Below, one piece after another: positions 1 to 10,600 of a stretch of 64,000 nt of DNA. The stretch lies in contig VXAU01000760.1 in assembly GCA_013399695.1 (NCBI GenBank), positions 3,961,610 to 4,025,609 of the forward strand, in the 5' to 3' direction. A program made the translations under genes and the position numbers. Each line of letters opens with the position of its first letter. Within the stretch, counting starts at the first letter, position 1. The notes beneath the pieces were generated by a model. It had not been told where the DNA came from and searched no databases. It saw nothing but the letters and a program-made list of their open reading frames with translations. The DNA comes from Formicarius rufipectus (taxonomy: Eukaryota; Chordata; Aves; Passeriformes; Formicariidae).

Positions 1-291
1 ATGTCCACACTCAACAAAGTCAAAAAATAAAGGAAAACAACAAAAGAAAAAAAATCATCCCCCCAAACAAAACAAAAGCTCACACCAATAGCCAACCTAA
101 ATATTTAAAAGAAAATAATTTTAAAATGCTAATGTGATTCTCATGAAGACTGATGTAATACTTAAATGTAAATAAATTAGCATTTTAGTTCCACAAAATG
201 AAATGAACACAGAACCCCCACACATAAAGCCACAGAGTTTACATTGGAAAGACAGCTTAAAACTAAAAAGCTTTAACTCAAAACTTTTTTT
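1..291. other. A-rich flank downstream of PID1
   Basis: This sequence lies beyond the most distal poly(A) candidate of PID1. The first 75 bases on the plus strand are very A-rich with a short C run, and the rest is AT-rich. I see no open frame with coding character, no RNA gene and no recognisable repeat. It is either intergenic or, if a still more distal poly(A) site exists, a further part of the 3' UTR. Confidence 0.5.
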
Positions 292-297
292 TTTATT
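292..297 (-). terminator. PID1: candidate distal PID1 poly(A) signal
   Basis: Reading the minus strand, AATAAA occurs here and is followed directly by a run of A. The hexamer is canonical, but I see no clear GU-rich element after it. If used, it would lengthen the 3' UTR by about 350 bases over the tandem signal at 639-655. It may instead be a chance hexamer in an A-rich stretch. Confidence 0.3.
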
Positions 298-425
298 AAA
301 GTATGAATGCATTTATGCTGGAGAACAGTTTACATACATTATAAAGCAACAAGCATATTTTCAAGAGGTGTGGGCCCTCCTCAATACATCTCCATGCACA
401 ATGCACATGCCTTACCACTGGACTC

Positions 426-474
426 GCACATACACTCACACACAAATATATGGACACACAAAACACAGACACAG
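426..474. repeat. degenerate CA-rich simple repeat
   Basis: The plus strand is an interrupted series of CA and ACAC words broken by AT steps. It resembles an old, decayed dinucleotide repeat. It lies between the tandem and the distal poly(A) candidates, so it would be transcribed as UG-rich sequence only if the distal site is used. Confidence 0.5.
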
Positions 475-638
475 AGCTATCTGCTTGGATTAGCGTTCTT
501 TTAAGGCTTTTGTAAGGTGCCCTAGTGCCCCTAACATTACCATCATTACAAACAAAATTGTCCAAAGGAGCAGAATTACTAGCAAAATATTGATCTGCTC
601 CCAGCCTTAAAAAATATCAAGTGAAACAAGTTTTTCCT

Positions 639-655
639 TTTATTTGAGTTTTATT
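639..655 (-). terminator. PID1: tandem PID1 poly(A) signals
   Basis: Two canonical AATAAA hexamers on the minus strand occupy 650-655 and 639-644, separated by five bases. About 13-20 bases further along is a CA that could be the cleavage point, then a T-rich run. This is the best-formed polyadenylation signal downstream of the stop codon, and I take it as the main 3' end of the gene. Confidence 0.7.
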
Positions 656-1533
656 AAACATCTGCATTTAAGAAAGGCATGACTGTATATCTGCGAACAA
701 GGAAGGATACGGGAATCTTAATGAGGTTCTCAACCAGAAGAGATTTTCAAACCTGACTCCTAAGGGACCATTTTCTTTGATCTCTACAGTAACATAGCCC
801 TGGCTGAGCGATGAGACACTGCCAGCTCCATCCCACCAGGGCCACTCGCCCAGCCGTGTCTCCTGTGGCTCCCGTGCTCTTGCCACTTCAGACCTGAGGT
901 TGATGAGAAGTCACAGTTCAAACACTGACAGACCCAAGTGTCCCTCAGCTCTTCCCAGGGGGCCTCCCTCCTGCGGAGCACATCAGGGTAGGAAAATGCA
1001 CAGACAGCTGTGCTGACTTGCTGTTCCCCCCAGCCACTGGGGAGTATTTTTGCCCACCCCTTTTTGGTATCCTGCAGTACATAGTCTGAAACTGCAGCTA
1101 CTGGTGTTGGTGAAAGATGTGGCAGCAGGTATATTAAGAAAATAGGTACAATGAATAAAATAAAGGATAGCATATGATATAATGTGTACATACAAGCATC
1201 TTTCGTTTTTTATCTGTGAAATGTGAATTAACTGCAGAATGCCAGGCCATTAGTCTAAAAGGCTATTGTATGGCTGTCTTAGTCTACGTACAGTCAAAGG
1301 ATTTTTGTGATGCATCACGGACAAAGATTCTTCGGGAACCATTAGGGCTTTCCAGGTCTACTTGCTCTTGTGCATCAGCATCAGCCCGCAGCTAGGAATG
1401 CCAGAGAAGCAACTAATAAAATTGCCTGACCAGTCTTGTAAGAAAAACAGGAATGACTGTACTTCATAGTATGCACCTGAACTTCAAAGATGAGAAAGGG
1501 GCAGCAATGAATGGGTGACAAAGATGGGGGAGA

Positions 1534-1545
1534 TTTTTTTTTTTT
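1534..1545. repeat. T12 homopolymer in the 3' UTR
   Basis: Twelve consecutive T occur on the plus strand, which would be an A run in the PID1 transcript. It is simple sequence, prone to length error in sequencing and to internal oligo-dT priming in cDNA libraries. Confidence 0.8.
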
Positions 1546-1752
1546 CACTTTTTTAACAGCAGCAGATCTCAATGTAACATAATTACTTTAATGATGCATA
1601 TCTGTAGATACCAAATTGCTCCTTTGATTTAAAAAGCTGGTCAGACAAGTGTTTGGCAGTCCTTTCATTCCCATTTCTATTGTTGCTTATTCATCTATCA
1701 GCTCTCATTCCCTAAGCCGTTTCTGCCTTTGCTGAACTGTGCATGAGTTCAG

Positions 1753-2229
1753 TCAGCCATCATCAGACTCAAATTCATGAGACACTTCCTCTGAAGAGCT
1801 GTTCCTGTGGATCCGGCCATCACTTTTCATGCTGTGAAAAGTCTTCTTAAAGGCCTCCATCATGGCATGGGCCAGCTTCTTGGCCTCCAGCTTGCTCTCA
1901 CACTCTACAGCATGGCAGTCCATCTGGTAGGACAAGTCATCGTTGATCTCCCGATAGACCCAAGCAAAGATGTTTGGGCTGACGTTGTGGTCAGCAGTGC
2001 AGTAGGCAATACGTGCTACCTGAAAGGTATCCATGTGGACTGTTGCCTCACCTTTGAGGTCCAGATGATGCAGCCAGACTTGGAAAGGTCGAATTTCCAG
2101 AAGGGCGTTAGCTGGGTAAACATCCTCCCTGGTGAGCGAGTGCTTCTTCCATAATTCAATGACTGGTTTCTCTGTGCAGCCTGACAAAAATTGCATCCCT
2201 GTTGTGGAAACCTTACCCAAATATGTAAC
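1753..2229 (-). CDS. PID1: PID1 terminal coding exon (PTB domain)
   Basis: This encodes the last 158 residues of PID1, a cytoplasmic PTB-domain adaptor. From the literature, PID1 binds the NPXY region of LRP1 and dampens insulin signalling. The acceptor is a long pyrimidine tract ending in CAG just before 2229, and the frame enters in phase 0 with VTYLGKVSTTG. Numbered from the methionine at 51818, the first strand carries YLG (48-50). The central PTB signature with ARIAYCTADHN and FAWVYRE spans 118-139. The C-terminal helix from CHAVECESK to MMEAF spans 150-172, with the usual helix phenylalanine at 172. The tail (187-203) is serine- and acid-rich and ends DDG. The stop is TGA at 1753-1755. 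The match to human PID1 as I remember it is near-identical over the domain. No frameshift or internal stop is present. Confidence 0.97.
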   Translation of the reverse strand, partial: VTYLGKVSTTGMQFLSGCTEKPVIELWKKHSLTREDVYPANALLEIRPFQVWLHHLDLKGEATVHMDTFQVARIAYCTADHNVSPNIFAWVYREINDDLSYQMDCHAVECESKLEAKKLAHAMMEAFKKTFHSMKSDGRIHRNSSSEEVSHEFESDDG

Positions 2230-2884
2230 CTGCAAAGAAGAGCAAAGATAGGTGAAAAACACAGATGGCAGAATCTGGTGTTACTTTCTGCCATCCCAGG
2301 GAATTTTTCTAAATCTGGAAAATAACAGCATGTCCCCAACACAAACTCCCCAACTAGCCCTTCCCTTTCAGTAAAACAGTTTTCAAACTGCTTTCCAAAT
2401 ATTTGCTTTTCAGATGCCGAATCAATCATTCAAGCCCAGATGTTAAAAATGGCCAGTATCTGCGTTTCAAGGGATTTCCCTTTCTTCAGCTCCCCTGGAT
2501 ATCCCACCCTTTGAGCCCCTGACTGCCTCTAAGCTCATGTCAGCAAGTGCACACGCTGCTGGAGCAGGCCCCAGGTAGCTGTGATGCAAACCACTTTTTT
2601 CCCCTTCCGACTTTATTCAGATGATTTATTTGTGTCATATTTCAAACCTCACTATTAGGGAGATGGAGACATTTTCAGTTTTATAATGCAATGCTTCAGG
2701 GGGTCAGAAAAGCACGATCACAGCAGAGGATTTTGAACAGTTTGAATGTTTGGGGGTTTTTTTCAAAATGATCCTGTTTTTCCATCATTTCTGCTGTTTC
2801 TACTTAAGTATTAAGCCAGGAATAGCTCAGAGCTGTTCAAAACTCTACCTTTGAGCAGAGCTGAGACATTTATTACACTCATTT

Positions 2885-2895
2885 AAAAAAAAAAA
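2885..2895. repeat. A11 homopolymer
   Basis: A run of eleven A in the intron, closely followed by a second run of seven. It is simple sequence with no evident function. Confidence 0.75.
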
Positions 2896-4309
2896 TGCTG
2901 TTAAAAAAATCTAGTAATAAATCTACCTTAGTTGAATCACATCATCTCTCTGCTTTTCTGTCTAGCTCTTTAAGTGTTCTGTTACCCATTCAGCACAGGA
3001 AAGCAAGGTGGTTTTAGAGCCCTTACTATACTTTGTTCACCAAATACCAAATTCACTGAGAGGTTCACACCAAAATTCTGTATTAAGCCTGTGCAGAAAT
3101 TATTCCTCTAAATCTGTGCAGCTGCTAATGAGGATTCCTTTCACCTACAGTTAAATGGGAGATTATTTTACCTGGGAAAAGGGATTTTCTCTAGAAAAGA
3201 CACGTCAATGCCATAGAAATACAATTATGCAGATTATTCCATTTACTGCTGTTGTCAGAATGGTGCGTTTGAGAACAGCCATCTGAAAGCAAAATTGCTC
3301 CTTATTTGTGTCTTGCAGAAGTAACTGCCTGAGACAGACCCTTGTGCCTCTTGCTTATAACCTCCAGTACACTTTACTTAAGGTATTTGGAGGAAAAAAG
3401 TAATCACATGCACTTCCAAACTAATTTCTTCAGAATTCAGTATTAAGCACACAGTATCTGTTATTTTATTGTTGTAAATATATTAAGAAACATAGAGAAA
3501 AAATATGCAATTTCCACATTTAAGCACATTTAAAAAATGATAACCACAAGAAATACAGGATTGTAATCCATGCAAACAAAATTTTCCACAAGAAAAATAT
3601 TTTGCTGCAAGCTTCATAGGTTTTGTTAAACTCAGAGGCCTAAATTATGCCATAATTAAGGAAAAAGCTTACAAAACTTTATTGGGAGTCTGTGTGGCTT
3701 AATCATGCCTGCCAAAAAAGCAATTTCATAGCACTGACATTTCAAAATGGGAAGTCTTATTCTTTGCCCATAAATATTCATGCTTTGCACTGGGAATATG
3801 TTGAATCTTATAAAGCTTTATATTTTTTTTGGAACAGTAGGGAACACAACAGCTAGAACAGTTAACAAGGCAAGACCTACTAGTGTTTTGCCTTATTTTA
3901 TTTTATTAGTGATGAGAGTAGAGTTCCCTCAAGTACTGTAGAATAACTTAAAAGAAAACCTCAGTGCTCACAGTGTCAACTAAACACACACAAACAGCAC
4001 ATATAGGACCAAAGAGAAATGTGTCTGTAACATACTGGGAGGGGGCATTTCAACATATATCCACAGTCATATTGCTTTGAACAGATCAAGATCACTGTGC
4101 AAATTTGCACATTCAATGTATTCTCCAAAGGTTCCCTCAGCACTGTTTCATATTCACAAGCCAACTAACAAAAAAACAAACACATACTGTAAACTGACAT
4201 TTGGGGTCAAATTCAAAGCCCATTGCAACACCAGAAGTCCTTCGCTGACTTCAAAGAGATTTGTACAAAGGCTTTAAACTCTGAGGAACAGAAAAATATC
4301 CTCTTATTC

Positions 4310-4800
4310 ATGCACTTTGTCACTGCTCGAGGAGAGCCTTGAATCCCTGGCTGCAGAGAGAGCAGCCACCACTCACTGTTTGGAGGAGAGCAGTCTCAGC
4401 TGGAGCCTGCAGAACTCAACCCCTCTTGTGAGTGCACAGCAGGAGATGCAAGGAATCCTTTCATTACTGGCTTGCCCTGAAGAAGAAGCTGCTGACAGCA
4501 CATGAGCTGCCCCGAGCAGCAGCACGAGGACCGGCAGAGGAGGGGAAAGCAAAGGCAGTTCCATCCCAGTTAGGCAGCCAGCTCTGCTGAGCTCCATCCT
4601 GCAAATTCACCCCAGGACACAGCACCAGCTTCTGAGCATGGGCAACTCCTGGCACGACATCTCTGGCAGCTGAGGAGCAAGATCAGAGCAAGTTGTCTCA
4701 CAGCAGCATAAACTGAACTTAATGCTCTTCTCTGTTCCTTTGCCTCCGCCAACTGCAACCCCCTGTTGGCCACCAATTTGTGTGCGGCCTGCCGAAGGGT
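4310..4800. other. GC-rich intronic patch
   Basis: About 490 bases visibly richer in G and C than the flanks, with many CAGC and GCAG words and only a few CpG. Overlapping open frames occur on both strands, as expected when AT-rich stop codons are scarce. I see no splice-flanked coding exon, domain or repeat family. It could be an old transposon remnant or unique sequence. It shares a 13-base word with a patch near 30840. Confidence 0.4.
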
Positions 4801-5975
4801 GAGGCTAAAAAAAAAATGTATTTCCTTAAAGTATTTTTATTTTAAGAAGAAAAGCAGTGAATTACTCTGAAAGCAGCCAATGCAAAAGTAACTAATAAGA
4901 AGAGTGAGATGATGGCTTGTTTACCAAAACGAGATATACTGGTCTGATTTACAGTCCCAGTTCTGTCACAGAATAACTGTGTAGAAACCTTTGGAAAGTT
5001 GCTTCTTTTAACACCACTTTGCATCACCATTTTATAAATTTGATTTTCCTTTGAGGACACATCCATAAATATTTATAAGGTGCTTAGACATTGCAACAAG
5101 ATGTTCAGAGGAGAGAAAATAAACAAAGCCTCTGCTTTACAGTCTTTCCTGTACTGCATCTTACATAGAAACTACACCTACTAGTGCTGTTATTTTTTGT
5201 TTCTTTTTAAATGAACAACTTTTTTTCTAGTTGAGATACAAGCATTTGACAAGAGTAGCATCACTGAAGCTCCTAGTGAAAACAGATGTCTAATGTTTCA
5301 TCTCATCATGGTCTCCTGCTAAAGAGAGAACAGGGATACAGGGGCTGGTGAGACACCTCAAATATTTGTCCCATAAAAAGATATTTGACATTAAAAAGGC
5401 AGCATCCTGTTCAGAAAAGTTTCCTCCATGATTGAGTATAATCTACATGTTGTCCATTAAATACTAATCCATCTGAAGCTGTCCAATTTATTAACTTGGA
5501 TATTAACATTTGCATAATTGTAGGGATGGTACCACTATGAACTAAAACAAGAAAAAGTTGGATTTTTATGGTGCTTCTCCCTGAGCTCTCAGCCACAAAG
5601 TTATTCCACAAGCAGGCCTCCCTACATTTCAGCTCCTCCCTCAACACACTTCACCGCACACCCACCTTTGTTTAAATGCCCAGAAACTACTCACAACACA
5701 CATCATTAAAGCTATTAGAATACAACCATCTTGCATTTCAATTTCCCAGTCTTCCAACTGAAGGTCAAAGAACAGATGATTCTTGCCATTATCAGATGGA
5801 GAAGAAAACTATTTTGAGGCAAAAATTCCCACTAGAGGACTTTTCCATTAAAATTGTTGGTATCAGTGTGAAGACAGCAGGGAAGTATAAAAAAAAAGAA
5901 AATCCCAAACAGATTTTCGTCTTTATTATAAGAACCACACGTGAAGAGCACAAAAAGACATTAGAAGTAGCACTA

Positions 5976-6020
5976 GTAGTATTATTGCTGTTATTATTGT
6001 TATTGTTACAGTTATTATTG
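5976..6020. repeat. TTA/TTG trinucleotide-like repeat
   Basis: An imperfect series of ATT and GTT triplets, interrupted by GCTG and ACAG, occupies about 45 bases. It makes a run of leucine codons in one plus-strand frame, which is why a spurious leucine-rich peptide appears there. Confidence 0.75.
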
Positions 6021-6331
6021 CATGCACTAACACTCTGAAAAATGCCTGAAGAGAATCAACTATACAGTCTTACTAAATAGAGTGTAATCACTGTCAAACA
6101 CAGGCAAAAGCCACAGGGCAGGCTGAAAGCTGCATCTGTGATAACATAGTTCTGACCACCAGCCAAAGTCCACCAGGACTGAATAATGCTTTTCCTTCCT
6201 TTGAAACACTGGAAGTCACTTGGCAGCAAACAACACTCCAGGAAAATTACTTATTTGTGAAAGCATGGCATGTCCTATAGCAAGTGTCATCCTATACACA
6301 GTGAGGGCATCAGCTGTGTTCCCTCCCCTCT

Positions 6332-6516
6332 AGGGATGTTGAGCACTGGACCAGGCTGCCCAGGGAAGAGGTGGAATCAACATCCCTGGAAATGTTCAAG
6401 AAACAACTGGTCATGGCACTGAATATCATGATTTAGTTGACAAGGTGGTGTTTGGGCAAAGGTTGGGCTCAACGATCTTGGAGGTCTTTCCCAACCTTAA
6501 TGACTCTAAGATTCTA
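6332..6516 (+). mobile_element. CR1 LINE 3' fragment, plus orientation
   Basis: The sequence follows the conserved 3' end of avian CR1 retrotransposons. It starts with the words for GGACCAGGCTGCCCAGGGAAG, continues through CATCCCTGGAAATGTTCAAG and GGTTGGGCTCAACGATCTTGG, and ends with GGTCTTTCCCAACCTTAATG and two degenerate copies of the terminal octamer (GACTCTAA, GATTCTA). It is a severely 5'-truncated, non-coding copy, as is usual for CR1. The moderate number of differences from the consensus as I remember it suggests an old insertion. CR1 is the dominant avian LINE, so this is the main clue to the host. Confidence 0.9.
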
Positions 6517-8170
6517 GCATCAGTGCAAGGCTGAGTAGCTACAGTTGGTTGCAACTAACAAATTATGATCAAGCTGTTGCAGCGTTTACTTGCTTTGGAC
6601 ACTGTATTTTCAATGAGAAAAGGAACTCAAAAGCCAGCTCAATGCCACTGTGTTAACATTAAGCACTGAAGGCATTTCCCATCATACCTTCTTCCAGAGG
6701 TAAGTGTATATTTCTTTATGGCCCTTTCAGTCCTTTGGTTTATGTGGTCCATCTGTCCCACAAATTTCTGGAAGATTCAACTCACAACAATTTCTTATTC
6801 AAGTTAAAAATTATACACATTCTTTCCAGTCTTCCTGTGGCAAACTTCACTCACTGACAAGCCACTGTCAACAACTACGACATAAAATACACTTGAGGTT
6901 TCAGCACTTCTGTGCTTGCAAGCACTCAAACCTTTAGTAAAAGCCAGAATGATCTGAAGAGCTCCTTATTTCACCCTAGAGACTTGCCAGCACCGGTGTC
7001 AGTATCCGACAAAACTGTCCTCAACAGAAAAATGCTGTGCCTTTGCCCTTATTTTAACACAGCTACACCCATCTGACACATAGCAATGCCTCATATTCAT
7101 GTCACAGGGCATGAAGAATAATTGATGCCTTGTTTCATGCACTGTCCTGGAAACATAAAAGCATCTGAGTATTTTGACATTGTTGTTTTCATCTCCTTCA
7201 GTCCAATAATGTAAGTGAAAATATCTTTTAATAACTATGTTCAAGAGCTTACCAACTTCAAAAAGACAAGTATAGCAGCTGCCATGGACATTTACACTTC
7301 TAGCACAGCATGATTTGTCAGAAGTAATAAAGGGTTTTTCCTTTCCATACCAATTCTTTTTATCATTGACCTCACATTGTTCACTTGCAATTCATATGAG
7401 ATAAACAGCAGCTTAGCTCCTGCCTGTCGATCTGACTTCAGATCTCCCTCCCCAGTGTACCATATGGCCATACTGTTCCTATCTTACAAGCCTTACTCAA
7501 GTTAGGCAGCTGAATGACCTTTTCTCCTTCTGTTCCCTATTCCCAGTCCATAGACTATCGTCGCTCCAAGAAAACAGATCCAAGTTGTAAAGATCCATAA
7601 TTACTACATTACAGGGAGACAGATGCTCTCTTGGCACAAGAGCTTGGCATAGGAACATGGATGCACGCAGGACTCTGGGCTTTTGCTCTATTAAAGACCA
7701 TGATCAAAAGACCATATGAAAAATTAACTCCTTAGTTATTTCTTTAATATAACTATTTCTTCCACACCAGATAAGGAGGCTCTTTGTCAACGAAATTAAC
7801 AAAGAAAATGAACAAATTAAATCAAATAGAACGCTGAACTTGAGCCAGCAGGTATTTACTCTGCATATATGCAGCCACCAGAGGATGCCCTAGATGATCC
7901 TGAATCTTGTGCAAATCTCAGTAATAGATCACTGTCTCTTTTGTCCATTGGTGTTTTAAAATAAACATCCCTTTTGCCTCAAATCTGGTCTAGGTGCAAC
8001 ATTTGATCAAGACAGTAAGAAATTCCTCACTTAAAGGTGAAGCAAGCAGAGGTAATGAGACATTTTCTTCCTGAAAACAGAATTTCTTCTGTGGCACCTT
8101 CATGATATGTGACTGGAAGGGTCTGTGTCAGGATGCACAGGTATAGACACTCCAGTCAGTAAGTAAACCA

Positions 8171-8352
8171 TCACAGAATAATAGACTCATCCAGGCTGAG
8201 ACCTTAAACATCAGTCAGTCCAAACATCCACTCAGCACTACCACTGTGACACCTAAACCACATCACCTAGAGCAAAATCCAGGAGACTCAAACACGTTCA
8301 GATTACTCCTCCACCACTCCAGGCAACCTATTCCAATGCCTGAAGTTTGTCA
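8171..8352 (-). mobile_element. CR1 LINE 3' fragment, minus orientation
   Basis: This is a reversed CR1 3' end. It begins with the complement of the terminal octamers (TCACAGAATAATAGACTCAT), then the complement of the AAGGTCT region, and later CCTCCACCACTCCAGGCAACCTATTCCAATGCCTG, which matches the complement of the CR1 block seen in the other copy. The middle is diverged. It is a truncated, non-coding fossil lying 1.65 kb from the plus-oriented copy. Confidence 0.82.
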
Positions 8353-10139
8353 GTTTGTCCCAGCCAAGCAAGAACCACCAGTCTAAAGACTGGGTAAGCT
8401 TACAGAAGTATTTAAGAGGAATACAGAGGAGATTTGAGGAAGAGCAGCCAAAAGCAGGTTTGGGAGGAAGTGTGCATGTTTTGTTATGAACTGCAGCTGG
8501 AATACAAACATGCAGATGCTCTCTGGGTTTGCAATACAAAAGCAGACACAAGACTAAAAAGTCCAAGCTTCACCCAGACTCCATATGCCTATTGTTGAGG
8601 CCAGAACACAGCACGCTTCATTTCCACATCAACTGGAGAACACTGTGAGAAGCTTCTAATTAGGAAACCCGCCTCACTGAAATGACAGCATGCCCAAAGC
8701 CCACAGTGCCTCCTGCACTGGGTAGCTGGGGAGAACCAGGGCTCACTGGAGGGACACACAGATTTGCATGCTGAAACTGGATTTTTTTTGTCCAGCGCGG
8801 AGCTGGGATATGACTGGGAAGTCCTGCAGCATGCTGCCCATCAGCTCCAGAAGTCCTGGCATGGCTTTCATTTCCGTAAACCCAGATTTAGCTGTAGAGT
8901 AATTTTCAATATCTTTAATTAACACATCCAGCTCCAGGCACAGCAGGAGTGCTCCATGCTGGCCAGGGTGCCTGTCTCACCACACCACTGCACCAGCTCA
9001 GCTCTCCTCACCCTGATGTGCAGTGACTCAGTCCCAGGCTGGCAACTTTGGGATTTAGAGCCAGAAACTGCTTTTTGGCCCTGGAGCAAAAAACAAAAAT
9101 ATCCCAGACATTCCACTTGGATCACTGAGCAAATACCGTGAACTGCATTCAAGAAACGTTTGCTTAAGACACACAAAAAAACCAACTCAGTAAAGTAAAA
9201 AGGCTGCACAGTTTCCCTCTGCCTGTCACTGCTTCCTCACCCACACTGCCTGTGTCCAGCCAAAGCCTTCACAGCACAAACACGAAGGTCTTTGTGGGAA
9301 TGGCAGGGCTCCTCAGCACATAGAAATACACAGTAAATGCCATAATGTGGCTTACAAAAATATGTGAAGAACTGTTTAATTTTTGAGACAAAATTCAGAG
9401 GGAGAACAGACTGATCTGGGCAACTGTTAAATGGAAAATAACCATCAACTGCCCTCTGGATTGGGAGGGAAAGAAAAAAAGATCAGTAGTTAATGCCTGA
9501 TTTATTCCAAGGAATCAAAGAGTACCTCCAGAAAAAGCTGGAAGCGTCAGCACCTCCTCAGCAGTTAAGTCAACAGCCCGCATCTGACTCCTTTAATGGG
9601 AACAAAGATGATACTAAGACTTAAAACAAAGCTAAAATTCCCTCTCGAAAACAAAAATAATAAACAAGCTCAGCAAGAAACGCATTAAACTCTTTACATC
9701 GTCAGAACTCCTAAGGCAAAACAACCACTGGGCAGCAACTGCTCCATCTGTCCCTCTGTCCCCACAGCCCTTCGCAGGTGCCTTCATTTCCCATGTGTTC
9801 CCAGCTGTGACCATGCAGCAGATCCTGTCTTAGCTCACCCTTGTAAGGGTTCACCACACAAGTGAGGCGTAAAATCATAGAGTAACACTTTGGACACATT
9901 TCTCCAACTAAATACCTTTGAAGAATACAAGAGCTCAGGTTATTTTTATCCTATCATTGCTCTTTCAGGTTTTACAGCCTCTGTGCTTTCAGGTAGCTGT
10001 GGTGGATGAAGGAGAAAGAAGAGCTGGGACACTAAAAATGCTCATCCCCAGTAAAAACAAAAACATATTAGCAGTTTCACTGCTGCTGCTTCTGGGTAGC
10101 CTAGGAAAGCCCTTTAACAAGGTAGCAGGTATCACAGAT

Positions 10140-10600
10140 GAGTAACCATGGTCCAGGGGGCGTGTCCCAATGCCCACTCCCACACCTGCCAGGGCGGCAT
10201 CTCAGGCAGGGGGCTTTTCCGAGGACAGAGCAGGAAGAACCTCTCACTTCTCAGACACTATTCAGGACAAATGCCCCAGGAACTGCTGACAGTGCACACC
10301 AATGCCCAGGGCACATCTGTGAGATCCTGTCCCAGCTCTGAGTGAGATGCCCATACTCACCCAGAAATCCCAGAGCCCCTCTTCATGGCCAAATAAACCT
10401 GTCCTCCTTCCAGAGCAGAGCTCTGCCAGGTCTCCCACTGATGGCACTTGGGGAGGGGAGCAGAGCACGGAAACCTCTGCAGAGTGCCCACAGGAGTGGA
10501 GCCCTCTTTCCCATGTGTGATCAGCCCCATCACCAACCTACTGCCTGCAGCGGAGAGGGGAAAACCCACCCACATTTGAAAAGATTAAGTTTTAGTAAAT
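10140..10600. other. GC-rich intronic patch
   Basis: A block of raised GC content with open frames on both strands, starting at a C- and G-rich stretch around CCAGGGGGCGTGTCCC. No frame has a domain I recognise, and the peptides are low-information Pro/Ser/Gly-rich. An A-rich stretch at 10612-10624 follows it. It may be a degraded element or plain unique sequence. Confidence 0.35.

Larger units (their letters stand above)
622..1752 (-). other. PID1: PID1 3' untranslated region
   Basis: This is transcribed sequence between the TGA stop and the likely cleavage point near 622, about 1.1 kb long. The end is inferred from the tandem AATAAA pair at 639-655, a CA dinucleotide on the minus strand at about 622, and the T-rich minus-strand sequence that follows. 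The stretch 780-1080 is more GC-rich than the surrounding sequence. A variant ATTAAA hexamer at 1587-1592 followed by A-rich sequence could give a much shorter UTR, but its context is poor. I see no recognisable transposon here. Open frames across it on either strand show no coding character. Confidence 0.65.

Noticed and set aside
1587..1592. ATTAAA hexamer as the main PID1 poly(A) signal
   Set aside because: It is a variant hexamer followed by A-rich rather than GU/U-rich sequence. The tandem AATAAA at 639-655 is far better formed.
1807..2154. 115-codon plus-strand open frame
   Set aside because: It is antisense to the PTB exon of PID1. The minus strand has an unambiguous protein match, so this frame is a shadow.
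5676..6038. Plus-strand frame ending in a leucine run that resembles a membrane segment
   Set aside because: The leucines come from a TTA/TTG simple repeat. The rest of the peptide has no recognisable feature.
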